Source: Aromatoleum buckelii (lineage in GTDB: Bacteria > Pseudomonadota > Gammaproteobacteria > Burkholderiales > Rhodocyclaceae). Taken from it: DNA of 64,000 nucleotides. The stretch spans positions 62,001 through 126,000 of the forward strand of contig NZ_WTVH02000010.1 in NCBI RefSeq assembly GCF_012910785.2. The letters are read 5' to 3'. Positions 28,233-36,481 of this stretch are shown one piece after another (position 1 is the first letter of the stretch; each line of letters begins with the position of its first letter). The notes under the pieces are model-generated. The model searched no databases. It was given only the letters and a program-made list of their open reading frames with translations, and was not told the origin of the DNA. The translations under genes were made by a program, and so were the position numbers.

Positions 28233-28689
28233 TCCAATCCTCCTTGCCGGTCGCTGCAACAACAGGAACAACGACCCTGGCTTCGTGAAGTTGGCACCGT
28301 CGACGCGGTCGCCACGGATGACGGCGAGCGTCGGCCTCGCCCGGTCGGCCCTCGAGGGGCCGATGCGGACTCACGAAGGAGCGGTGGCAAGAAACATTCC
28401 CCGCGGGAGTCCCGCCGCGGTGCCGAAAAGCGGGCGGCGGAATGTAAAAACAGGGTCCCGCAAGCGGCTGTTACGCTGTGACTGCCGTGATTACGCCTCT
28501 GTTGAATACCTGTCCACTTACAGAAACATCGCGAAATTCCGAAGGGCGTGGCAGAGTCGGGGGCTTCCCGGCGGGCATATGCGCTCGAGCGGCAAGAAGT
28601 TGCGGCAGTGCCGACCTGCCGGCCGTTAGACTAAGGTATGAGAAGGGGCGGCAACAGCCCCGAATACAACCCCGATGAAAGGAGAGATC
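28233..28689. other. Intergenic region between divergent genes
   Basis: 457 bases between the BON/START gene (leftward) and the AHSA1-like gene (rightward). No supportable gene. A moderately AT-rich stretch around 28480-28540 may contain promoters. The AAAGGAG ribosome site for the right-hand gene lies at 28678-28684. Confidence 0.4.
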
Positions 28690-29136
28690 ATGCCTGCCGG
28701 TACTGTCCGCCTGCACCGCGTGCTGCGCGCAAAACCCGAGAAGATCTACCGTGCTTTCCTCGATGCGGAAGCGCTCGCCCGATGGCTGCCGCCGAACGGC
28801 TTCACCTGCAAGGTCGACCATCTGGACGCCAAGGTCGGCGGCACTTTCAGGATGACGTTCAGGAATTTCGGCTCGGGCAGCAGTCAATCCTTCGGCGGCA
28901 GTTATCTGGAACTCGTGCCGAACGAGCGCATCCGCCACACGGACAAGTTCGACGACCCGAACCTGCCCGGCGAAATGGTGATGACGCTCACCCTGCGCGC
29001 AGTGCTCTGCGGTACGGAGGTGCATATCGTGCAGGAAGGCATTCCGGAGGCGATTCCGCCGGAATTCTGCTACCTCGGGTGGCAGGAGTCGCTCGAACAT
29101 CTGGCGCGGCTCGTCGAGCCGGAAATTCCGGGTTGA
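28690..29136 (+). CDS. AHSA1/SRPBCC-family protein
   Basis: 148 residues from MPAGTVRLHR. The upstream ATG at 28675 is part of the AAAGGAG site and is rejected. It is typical of the small Aha1/SRPBCC family (RAKPEKIYRAFLDAEALARWLPP at the start, C-terminal WQESLEHLARLVE). Such proteins bind small hydrophobic ligands or act as stress factors; no specific function can be given. After its stop the same frame remains open and protein-like for about 30 codons (29155-29247, RATAIVARFGLPTS), perhaps a remnant of another gene. Confidence 0.85.
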   Translation: MPAGTVRLHRVLRAKPEKIYRAFLDAEALARWLPPNGFTCKVDHLDAKVGGTFRMTFRNFGSGSSQSFGGSYLELVPNERIRHTDKFDDPNLPGEMVMTLTLRAVLCGTEVHIVQEGIPEAIPPEFCYLGWQESLEHLARLVEPEIPG

Positions 29137-29251
29137 AGCCGCAGCCCCGACCGTTACTCCGGAGATCGCGCGACGGCCATTGTCGCGCGCTTCGGCCTGC
29201 CCACCTCTATCGAAGCGCTGCTGGCCGAGCCGGCGGCGATGAGCTGAAACG

Positions 29252-30286
29252 ATGATGTCAGTAATATCCACGCCGGGGATCGTCGATCTGGTCGGTGCCG
29301 GGCGCGGCGATGCCGAGCTGCTGACCGCTGCGGTCGAATGGCTGCAGTGGCTGCAGCTGCCGCTTTGCGCCGTCGTCGCCGTCGGCCTCGACCGCGTGCT
29401 CGGCGAACCGCGCCGCTTTCATCCGCTGGTCGGTTTCGGCCGGCTGGCGCAACGCATCGAAGCCGCGCTGCGCCGCTTCCCGACGCGGCACAACCGGCAA
29501 AAAAATGCCGGCATCGCCGCCTGGCTGCTGGCCGTGCTGCCTTTCGCCGGCGTTGCGCTGTGGCTGCGCAATATCGGGCCGGCCTGGCTGGTGGTCGCGC
29601 TCGATGTCGTCCTGCTCTACTTTGCGCTCGGTGCACAGAGCCTGCGCGAACACGTGCTGCCGATCGCCGACGCGCTCGACGCCGACGACCTGCCCGCCGC
29701 GCGCGAAGCCGTGGGCCGCATCGTCTCGCGCGACACCACGGCGCTCGACGAGACGGCAGTCGCGCGCGCCGCGGTCGAATCGACGCTGGAAAACGGCAGC
29801 GACGCGGTGTTCGGCGCGCTGTTCTGGTTCGCGTTGCTCGGCGGCCCGGGCGCCTTGCTCTTCCGCCTCGCCAATACGCTCGACGCGATGTGGGGCTACC
29901 GCAACGAACGCTACCTTCACTTCGGCTGCGCGGCAGCGCGTTTCGACGACCTGCTGGGTTACTTGCCGGCTCGCCTTTGCGCGCTCACCTACGCGGCGCT
30001 CGGCCGCGGGGGCCAGGCGCTGGCGTGCTGGCGCGCGCAGGCACCGCTGTGGGACAGCCCGAACGCCGGGCCGGTGATGGCCGCGGGCGCCGGCAGCCTC
30101 GGCGTGAGCCTGGGTGGCGCGGCGGTGTATCACGGGCAGCGCGAGGCCCGCCCGACGCTGGGCGTCGGATCGGCGCCCATAGCGGCCGACATCCGTCGTG
30201 CGCTGACGCTGGTTCGGCGCGGCATCGGCCTGTGGCTGACGGCCGGTTTGGTGCTGGCACTGCTCGGGGGAGCGTTCCATGCTTGA
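29252..30286 (+). CDS. cbiB: Adenosylcobinamide-phosphate synthase
   Basis: Membrane protein of the CobD/CbiB family, 344 residues, that attaches aminopropanol or its phosphate to adenosylcobyric acid in B12 synthesis. Family signatures: [17 protein letters not shown] near residue 47, [22 protein letters not shown] near 170, and [16 protein letters not shown]. Several hydrophobic segments. Eight bases overlap with the next gene, a PLP enzyme supplying the aminopropanol phosphate, so they form a two-gene B12 unit; no other B12 genes are in the window. Confidence 0.95.
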   Translation: MMSVISTPGIVDLVGAGRGDAELLTAAVEWLQWLQLPLCAVVAVGLDRVLGEPRRFHPLVGFGRLAQRIEAALRRFPTRHNRQKNAGIAAWLLAVLPFAGVALWLRNIGPAWLVVALDVVLLYFALGAQSLREHVLPIADALDADDLPAAREAVGRIVSRDTTALDETAVARAAVESTLENGSDAVFGALFWFALLGGPGALLFRLANTLDAMWGYRNERYLHFGCAAARFDDLLGYLPARLCALTYAALGRGGQALACWRAQAPLWDSPNAGPVMAAGAGSLGVSLGGAAVYHGQREARPTLGVGSAPIAADIRRALTLVRRGIGLWLTAGLVLALLGGAFHA

Positions 30287-31310
30287 ACACGGCGGGCGCC
30301 GTCGTGCTGCGGCCAGGCGTTATGGAATCCCCGAAGCCGACTGGCTGGACCTGTCGACCGGCATCAGTCCGCACGCTTATCCGGTGCCGGCCATTGCGGC
30401 CGAAGACTGGCTGCGTCTGCCCGAAGACGACGACGGCCTGCTCGACGCTGCCACGGCGTACTACGGCACCGCGCGGCTGGTCGCGCTGGCCGGCTCGCAA
30501 CAGGCGATCCAGGGCCTGCCTTTCCTGCTGCCGCGCGGCCGCGTCGGCGTGCTGGCGCCGACCTACGCCGAACACCCGCATCACTGGCAGCGCGCCGGCC
30601 ACGAGGTGATCCGTTTTGCGGCCGCAGCGCTGCCCGCCGTCGCGGACACGCTCGACACGCTCGTGGTTTGCCAGCCGAACAATCCCGACGCCGGCTGTAT
30701 CGCGCCGGCGGTCCTGATCGACGTCGCCGAACGCCTGCAGGCGCGCGAAGGCCATCTGGTGGTCGACGAAGCTTTCATCGACGCGACCCCTGAGGCTTCA
30801 GTGATCACGCTGGCCGGCGCGCGCCTGCCGAACCTGATCGTCCTCCGCTCGCTGGGCAAGTTCTTCGGCCTCGCCGGTGCCCGTGTCGGCTTCGTCGCCG
30901 CCCGCCCGGACCTTCTGACCGCGCTGCGCGAAGCGGCCGGGCCGTGGCCACTGTGCGGCCCGGCACGCACGGTGGCGCGCCGGGCGCTCGCCGACACCGC
31001 GTGGCAGGACGTCATGCGGCGCACGCTCGCCGAAGCGAGCGCACGCCTCGCCCGGCTGCTCGCACCACTCGACCCGCAGGGGGCGCGGCGCGTGAATCCG
31101 CTGTTCGTCTGGCTGCCCACTCCGGCGGCCGAATCGATCGCGGCTGCGCTGGCGCGCCAGGGCATCCTGGTCCGCCATTTCGCGGCGCCCGATTGCCAGG
31201 GCTTGCGCTTCGGCCTGCCGGGGGCGGAAAACGACTGGCAGCGCCTTGAAGCGGCAATTCGTGCGCTGACCGGCCCGGCGACGCGCAACGATTCCGGCGC
31301 GACGGCATGA
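30279..31310 (+). CDS. cobC: Threonine-phosphate decarboxylase (PLP enzyme, B12 pathway)
   Basis: 343-residue aminotransferase-fold protein: [13 protein letters not shown] near the N-terminus, CQPNNPDAG for PLP contact and the Schiff-base Lys in [11 protein letters not shown]. It converts threonine phosphate to aminopropanol phosphate, the substrate used by CbiB. The overlap with cbiB supports the role over a general histidinol-phosphate aminotransferase. The name cobC follows Pseudomonas usage; the Salmonella name is cobD. Confidence 0.92.
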   Translation: MLEHGGRRRAAARRYGIPEADWLDLSTGISPHAYPVPAIAAEDWLRLPEDDDGLLDAATAYYGTARLVALAGSQQAIQGLPFLLPRGRVGVLAPTYAEHPHHWQRAGHEVIRFAAAALPAVADTLDTLVVCQPNNPDAGCIAPAVLIDVAERLQAREGHLVVDEAFIDATPEASVITLAGARLPNLIVLRSLGKFFGLAGARVGFVAARPDLLTALREAAGPWPLCGPARTVARRALADTAWQDVMRRTLAEASARLARLLAPLDPQGARRVNPLFVWLPTPAAESIAAALARQGILVRHFAAPDCQGLRFGLPGAENDWQRLEAAIRALTGPATRNDSGATA

Positions 31311-31621
31311 CGTGCGCCTGTTGCCGCGCTGCCCGCTGCGCTCGACAACTGCCGCTGCGGAATCAAAGACCGTAGTCGGCCCGAATGCAGAATTTTCCGG
31401 CCGGTGCAAGACTTGCCCGCCGCACCCCGCCAAATCCACGACGTGCCCGGACAAGAAGTCCGCGCTGAACGGTGATGCCGGCTACGGCGCGGCCTTGCAC
31501 CCGTGCCCTGCCGCGGAACCGTTCTTGCTCGCGCAGCCGCACCGGCAAATCCGTTTCGCGCGGGCGGCATTCGATCCGGGTCCCGTGCAGCCGGCGTCTC
31601 CACTCACTGAAGAGGTGTCCC
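31311..31621. other. Intergenic region before copper-storage gene
   Basis: 311 bases without a supportable gene. It must hold the promoter of the copper-storage gene; no clear metal-regulator dyad was found. A ribosome site (GAGGTG) lies just before 31622. Confidence 0.35.
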
Positions 31622-31957
31622 ATGGCTCATCAGAAATACGCGTCGTGTGTCGAAGCCTGCAACGCCTGCGCCGACGCTTGCGACCACTGTTCGACCGCCT
31701 GCCTGCAGGAGCCCGACATCAAGATGATGGCGCGCTGCATCGCGCTCGACATCGACTGTGCCGCGATCTGTCGTCTCGCGGCCGGCTGCATGGCGCGAGA
31801 CAGCGAGTTTGCGAAGCAGGTCTGCCAGCTGTGCGCGACTGTCTGCGAAGCCTGCGGCGACGAGTGTGCGAAGCATCAGAATCCCCACTGCCAGGAGTGC
31901 GCCCAGGCCTGCCGCCGCTGCGCTGAGGAGTGCCGCCGCATGAGTGCCGGTGGCTGA
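31622..31957 (+). CDS. Csp-like four-helix copper-storage protein
   Basis: 111 residues with 20 cysteines, mostly as CxxC, CxxxC and single Cys spaced along helices (CVEACNACADACDHC, CEACGDECAKHQ). This is the DUF326/Csp pattern, in which a four-helix bundle stores many Cu(I) ions in its core. No signal peptide, so it resembles cytosolic Csp3 more than exported Csp1. It may complement the cus exporter at the left of the window. A terminator follows at 32055. Confidence 0.9.
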   Translation: MAHQKYASCVEACNACADACDHCSTACLQEPDIKMMARCIALDIDCAAICRLAAGCMARDSEFAKQVCQLCATVCEACGDECAKHQNPHCQECAQACRRCAEECRRMSAGG

Positions 31958-32054
31958 CCGGCGCGCGGGCAGCGCCGAGTTCAAGCCGGCATGACGTGGC
32001 CGAGGCCTTGTGCCCGCGTTGTCGAACGACGGATCCCTCCGCATCGCTCCTTCG

Positions 32055-32078
32055 GTCGCCTTTGGGCGGCTGTTTTTT
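32055..32078 (+). terminator. Rho-independent terminator
   Basis: Six-pair stem GTCGCC/GGCGGC (one G-U pair), TTTG loop, followed by TGTTTTTT. About 100 bases after the copper-storage gene. Confidence 0.75.
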
Positions 32079-32182
32079 CGTCGTGATCTCGATTGCGTCC
32101 TCCTGCAGCAAGTCCGAAGGGGAGAGTCGATTCGGTTCATCACAAGAAAATTGGCATAATTGGTAGAAGAAGTGACGATTAG

Positions 32183-32482
32183 TGGTCACTGCCGGACTTC
32201 GTCGTCCTCATCGGCGACGGCAGCGGCGGGCGCGACCCAATGAGGAGCAATCCGCTACACCTCATCGTCCAAATCAAGGGCTACCGCCGCGAGGACGCGA
32301 AGGAGAAGAAGGCCACGATGGACACCTACTGGGTGCCGGGCGTGAACACCCACGCCAGATACGGCTACTGGGCTTTCGCCGAGTTTGCCGACGGGTGGCA
32401 GATGCAGAACGACTTCGCCAGGAAGGTGGAGGCGAAGTTCGAGCGGATGATCGAAGCAGTCGCCGGCGAGGCAGTGCAATGA
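32183..32482 (+). pseudogene. 3' remnant of a restriction-enzyme/helicase (Res) gene
   Basis: About 99 codons readable after an in-frame stop at 32180: DFVVLIGDG, LHLIVQIKGYRRED, TYWVPGVN and WAFAEF. This matches the C-terminal end of Res-type DEAD-helicase restriction subunits, where the IKGYR region belongs to the nuclease part. The helicase body and the partner methylase are absent. The ATG at 32240 is internal and unlikely to be a real start. With the adjacent fic gene it suggests a decayed defence module; the surroundings look less GC-rich than most of the window. Confidence 0.75.
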
Positions 32483-32536
32483 GCCCCGCCAATGCTCCGA
32501 CCGTCGGCCGAATGTATGGGGCTTTCTGGCGTGACG

Positions 32537-32606
32537 TGTATCGAGAGCGGCGCCTTTCTATACAGGTCGAGAGCAATGTGTATAGGAAACCGGCTTTTTC
32601 TATACA
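32537..32606 (+). promoter_or_regulatory. Twin palindromic operators before fic
   Basis: Two inverted repeats of identical geometry: TGTATCG-N14-CTATACA (32537-32564) and TGTATAG-N14-CTATACA (32579-32606). Their starts are 42 bp apart, four helical turns, so two dimers would sit on the same face. The second site ends 21 bases before the fic start. The winged-helix end of the Fic protein is an obvious candidate binder. Confidence 0.75.
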
Positions 32607-32627
32607 CGTTCAGCGTGTGGGGCGGTG

Positions 32628-33725
32628 ATGATGACCGATCTTGCACCGCTTCAGACGCTCCTCCCGAGCCGCTTCGATACCCCAGACATTCTCAAGAAGC
32701 TCGCCACGGCCAGCCGTCAACTGGCCGAACTGAAGGGCGTTGCAGCGACCATTCCGCACCAGGGCATCCTGATCAACACTCTCGGTATCCAGGAAGCCAA
32801 GGATAGTTCCGCGATCGAAAACATCGTTACCACGCATGACGAGTTGTTCAAGGACGAAGCCGCGGCAGACGACGGCGCATCGCCGGCAACCAAGGAAGTC
32901 CTGCGCTACCGCCAGGCATTGTGGCTGGGCTACCAACTGGTGCGTGAGACCGGCCTGCTGACCAACAATCACATCCTGCAGGTTCAGATCGAGCTCGAGT
33001 GCAACCATGCCGGGTTCCGTAAGCTGCCCGGAACCGCGCTCAAGAACGGCATGGGCGAAGTCGTCTATACGCCGCCGCAGCACCCCGAGCACATTTCCGG
33101 CTTGATGGATGACCTCGAGCGCTTCATCAACGATGCCGCCGCGTTCGACGCCGACCCCCTGATCAAGATGGCGCTGATCCACCATCAGTTCGAGAGCATC
33201 CACCCTTTCTACGACGGCAATGGCCGCACCGGCCGGATCGTCAACGTCCTGTATCTTGTGAAGCAGGGACTGCTCGACATTCCGGTGCTCTATCTGAGCC
33301 GCTACATCGTCCGCACCAAGCCGGACTACTACCGGCTGCTGCAGGAAGTGCGGGATCGCGACAGCTGGGAGGAGTGGGTCATGTACATGTTGACCGCCGT
33401 GAAGGAAACCGCGGCGGAGACCATCGCCACGATCCATGCGATCCGGACGACGCTGCTCGACGTAAAGCACCGAATCCGCTCGAACTATCGCTTCTACAGC
33501 CAGGATCTCATCAACAACTTGTTCACCCACCCGTACACCAAGATCGAGTTCCTGCAGAACGATCTCAAGGTGTCGCGGCTCACCGCTACCAAGTATCTCG
33601 ACAGGCTGGCGGCTGACGGTCTACTCGAAAAGCGCAGAATCGGGCGTACCAACTACTACATCAACACCCCGCTTTACGCGATCCTGACGGCACCCGTCAT
33701 GCAGCGCGACAGCACGGCCGTATGA
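32628..33725 (+). CDS. Fic-family adenylyltransferase with winged-helix C-terminus
   Basis: 365 residues counted from the first ATG; a GTG lies just before it. The N-terminal Fic_N-like region contains the inhibitory-type motif SSAIENI (class II Fic, inhibitory helix before the core). The Fic core carries the full HPFYDGNGRTGR motif, so AMP transfer is possible. The C-terminal 80 residues form a winged-helix DNA-binding region (KIEFLQNDLKVSRLTATKYL). Twin palindromes upstream suggest autoregulation. It lies beside a restriction-gene remnant, as such Fic genes often do. Targets unknown. Confidence 0.92.
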   Translation: MMTDLAPLQTLLPSRFDTPDILKKLATASRQLAELKGVAATIPHQGILINTLGIQEAKDSSAIENIVTTHDELFKDEAAADDGASPATKEVLRYRQALWLGYQLVRETGLLTNNHILQVQIELECNHAGFRKLPGTALKNGMGEVVYTPPQHPEHISGLMDDLERFINDAAAFDADPLIKMALIHHQFESIHPFYDGNGRTGRIVNVLYLVKQGLLDIPVLYLSRYIVRTKPDYYRLLQEVRDRDSWEEWVMYMLTAVKETAAETIATIHAIRTTLLDVKHRIRSNYRFYSQDLINNLFTHPYTKIEFLQNDLKVSRLTATKYLDRLAADGLLEKRRIGRTNYYINTPLYAILTAPVMQRDSTAV

Positions 33726-33827
33726 TCAGGCCAAGAGAGTAGCGGTCGAGATCGACATCACGATTTCCTGTCCCTGATATCCACCAGCCATCCCGAACTG
33801 AAGAGCGCGGTGCAAATTACGTAGTGA

Positions 33828-34322
33828 CTACTGCCGGCCTTGCTCGCGCCGCTCCTGCGGGGTCAGCGCTTTCTTTAACACGATGTCATCGGCGAGGATA
33901 TGGTTCTGGCCGCGCGTCGAGACGACGCCTTTCACGATCACCGCGCAAGAGCGGTTGCAGGCTTCGAGGATCCGCAGCCGTAGCTCCCGGTCGAGCTGGT
34001 CGGTTCTGACCTGAATCGTGTTCGCGCTCGGCAACCGTTTCCCCAGAGACACGAGGCCGGGTTCGGCCAAGGTGGAAATCTCGCCTTCTACCTCGACTTT
34101 TTTTCCCCTGTGGCCACTGAGGTTGACCCACAGCTCGCGAAAGTCGAGCGTCGTGTATGGCCCGGAGCCGACCTGCGTCTGCGCGCTTCGGAACGCCTCG
34201 TCGTAGCAGGCCAGCCGTGCGGCGTCTTCGTCGATGTGCCGGCACTCGGCGGGATCTGCCGCCGCTGCCGCTTGTGCCACGCAGGCGAGCGCCGCACAGC
34301 GCGCCCATCGAAGACTGTTCAT
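33828..34322 (-). CDS. Exported protein of unknown function
   Basis: 164 residues starting MNSLRWARCAAL behind AAAAGGA. A signal peptide ends near AAAAADPAEC. The mature part begins CRHIDEDAARLACYDEAF, a Cys-containing helical motif seen in several proteobacterial exported proteins, and later has a beta-rich region (KVEVEGEISTLAEPGLVSLGK) that looks like an OB-type fold. Not recognised further. Probably periplasmic. Confidence 0.75.
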   Translation of the reverse strand: MNSLRWARCAALACVAQAAAAADPAECRHIDEDAARLACYDEAFRSAQTQVGSGPYTTLDFRELWVNLSGHRGKKVEVEGEISTLAEPGLVSLGKRLPSANTIQVRTDQLDRELRLRILEACNRSCAVIVKGVVSTRGQNHILADDIVLKKALTPQERREQGRQ

Positions 34323-34404
34323 TCCTTTTCCTCGAAATAAACATCCACTATCCGGGCATCGCCACACACACGGTTGGAGCAGGGCCGACGAGGCTGACGG
34401 TCAG

Positions 34405-34785
34405 CTACTTTACGACCTGCCGGGAAACCGAAAGGTATTCGTCGCCATGCTGGACGACGCTTTCCCGATCCAGTTTTTCGGACGCCTGATGCAGCTTCTC
34501 CAGCGTCTCGGCGAGCTTCGTCAATTCCTCGTTCATCTTCCCCAGCGCGTTTTCCAGGGTGTACGTCAACACGTGCACGTCGGCCATCGCCGCATCGCTC
34601 ACATTGCCCTTGAGAATGGCTTCGAGCTTGGCGTTGTATTCGGAAAAGGTCTTTACGGCTTCAGGCAGGGTCTCTACCGGCTTGCCTTTGTAATGCCTGA
34701 TCGCTTCGTCCGCCCCTGATGCGAAGGCGGGTGGAACGAACGCGATGGCAACGAGGATCGCTGCAATGACGACAGGCTTCTTCAT
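34405..34785 (-). CDS. Small exported helical protein (DUF6746-like)
   Basis: 126 residues, signal peptide MKKPVVIAAILVAIAFVPPAFA, then a mostly helical domain (HYKGKPVETLPEAVKTFSEY and VHVLTYTLENALGKMNEELT). The pattern matches small periplasmic DUF6746 proteins as I remember them; function unknown. The start is chosen for the clear signal peptide; the longer frame upstream has none. Confidence 0.75.
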   Translation of the reverse strand: MKKPVVIAAILVAIAFVPPAFASGADEAIRHYKGKPVETLPEAVKTFSEYNAKLEAILKGNVSDAAMADVHVLTYTLENALGKMNEELTKLAETLEKLHQASEKLDRESVVQHGDEYLSVSRQVVK

Positions 34786-34925
34786 TCTTTGCTCCCGGGA
34801 TTTTGCGCATATGAAAACAATTCGCATTCATTTTAACAGGTGGATCAGGGCTGCGACCGTGAGTTCGGGCAACGGCTTCCCAGGGGGCGATCCAGGAGCA
34901 TCCGCCCGGCCTGCTGAATCGGCGA

Positions 34926-36149
34926 TCAGGGAAGAAACTGACGGCGCCCGGCATGGGGTCGGGGATGGTAAATTTTCCGCCGCCGGGCCAGCACCAACAG
35001 ATTTCGCGGCGTCAGCGCGCGGGGGCAAAAAGTGCCGACCTCGACGTCGAACCCGGCCTCTTCGAACCCGAGCGCGAGATCCATGACGAGCCAGGTCTCC
35101 AGCGCGCGCCGGAACGCGTGACGAACGAGCTCGAAGCGCCGCACTTCGGCACGGCGGCGCTCGCCGCTCGCGAGCCAGTGCGTCCAGTCGATCGCCGCGG
35201 GGAGATGCACGCGCTCGCGCTGCGCCAGGGCTTTGCAGAAGCCGGCGAAGTCGCCCGACAGCCACGGTGACGGCACCGGGCGGAAAGGGCGGATCGCTTC
35301 GCCTTCGAGCGCGTTGCGCAGCGCAATGAAGCCGAGCTTCCACGCCTGGTCGCGGGCGAGGCGCTGTCGCACGTGGCGGGGGGCGGTGACGGTCTCGGTC
35401 ACCGCGAGGCGCAGCGCCGCGGCGTCGAGCGGCAGCGAAGCTTCCGAACTCAACGGACGGTAGCCGTCGTCGGCGCCGAGGTGGTAGCAGCAGGGCGCGA
35501 TCCGGTAGCTGTGCGCGCGGTCGTCGGCGGCGGAGCGCACGAGCGTGCGGTGCAGCTCGCCGCACGCGTGGAGTGCGACGACGGCGTGGCCGCGGACGTG
35601 CTCGCGCGACCCGGGGGCGAGCGCGTCGGCGCACAGTACGGTCTGCTCGATGCCGGCGCGCCGGGCGAGGCGTTGCGCCGCTTCGCACAGCGCCGGGTCG
35701 AGCTCGAGAGAGCTGACCGGCATCCGGTCGGCCAGCGCGAGGCGCCTTCCCAAGTGCCCTTTGCCGGCACACCACTCCAGCAGCGGGGCATGGGCGGCCG
35801 GCCCGTGCGCGGCGAAAGCTTCGACCTGCTCGCGCTTGCGTCCGGGAATCGACCAGTCGAACCGGGTGTCGACAGGCGGCAGCGCGCGGGGGGCGAGGGC
35901 CGGCATGTGGCACAAGGCTTCGAGCATGCCGACGATCGGCAGCCGGGGCGCGAGCCACGCGCGGCACGCGGCGGGATCGGCGATGAATCGCTCGAGCGCG
36001 GGTTCGTCGAGTCCGAGCACCGCTCCGGCGAGCGCCGGCCACTGATCGCACCATGCGGGGCGCGGGACGTGAAACGGCTGCGGCCGCCATAGCGATTGGT
36101 GTTGCAGCAGCACCGACTGCAGGTCGAGAAGGCGTTCGCGGTGGTTCAT
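34926..36149 (-). CDS. SAM-dependent methyltransferase of unknown substrate
   Basis: 407 residues from MNHRERLLDLQ. The central region has Rossmann methyltransferase features: LLEWCAGKGHLGRRLA (motif I, near 130), SLELDPALC and VVALHACGELHR, the last resembling the METTL25/RRNAD1-type methyltransferase-32 group. A conserved CCYHLG follows. The substrate (rRNA or protein) is not evident. It is transcribed divergently from the PadBCD-like operon, with the shared regulatory region in between. Confidence 0.8.
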   Translation of the reverse strand: MNHRERLLDLQSVLLQHQSLWRPQPFHVPRPAWCDQWPALAGAVLGLDEPALERFIADPAACRAWLAPRLPIVGMLEALCHMPALAPRALPPVDTRFDWSIPGRKREQVEAFAAHGPAAHAPLLEWCAGKGHLGRRLALADRMPVSSLELDPALCEAAQRLARRAGIEQTVLCADALAPGSREHVRGHAVVALHACGELHRTLVRSAADDRAHSYRIAPCCYHLGADDGYRPLSSEASLPLDAAALRLAVTETVTAPRHVRQRLARDQAWKLGFIALRNALEGEAIRPFRPVPSPWLSGDFAGFCKALAQRERVHLPAAIDWTHWLASGERRRAEVRRFELVRHAFRRALETWLVMDLALGFEEAGFDVEVGTFCPRALTPRNLLVLARRRKIYHPRPHAGRRQFLP

Positions 36150-36252
36150 CGGTTGGGAGCAGCCGGTTGGAAGGCGTGATTCAGGGGGCGACAGGAACGC
36201 GGGCGGGAAAGTCCTGATGCCCGCCCGCATGCTGCCGGCGAGCGGACTAATT

Positions 36253-36290
36253 GGCAACTGCGGGCAACTGCGGCAACTGCGGGCAAGCGC
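36253..36290. repeat. 19-bp tandem repeat in the divergent promoter region
   Basis: GGCAACTGCGGGCAACTGC followed directly by a second copy with two changes. Each unit is itself built from two 9-10 bp GGCAACTGC units, giving four phased near-repeats about 100 bp upstream of the bipartite site at 36389. Possibly a regulator-binding array. Confidence 0.7.
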
Positions 36291-36388
36291 GGCACTGGAA
36301 GCGCGATTCCGGCGCACAGAAACCCGGTGCCCAGCCCCGCATTTTTTGCGCCGCGTTCTCCGCGGTCTGCGAAAGACGGGCATTTCCG

Positions 36389-36415
36389 GGATAGGCGCCG
36401 CAACCACGGGATAGC
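36389..36415 (+). promoter_or_regulatory. Shared bipartite direct-repeat site (copy B)
   Basis: GGATAGGCG, 11 bases, GGATAGC: identical in both halves and in spacing to the site at 22901-22927. It ends 66 bases before the PadB-like ATG, close to where an AraC-type activator would touch RNA polymerase. Confidence 0.65.
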
Positions 36416-36481
36416 TGCACTGCGGCGACTCCCATAACTTCAGCACGGTGAGCAGTCGAGAAATTCCAACGAGGAGCTGCA

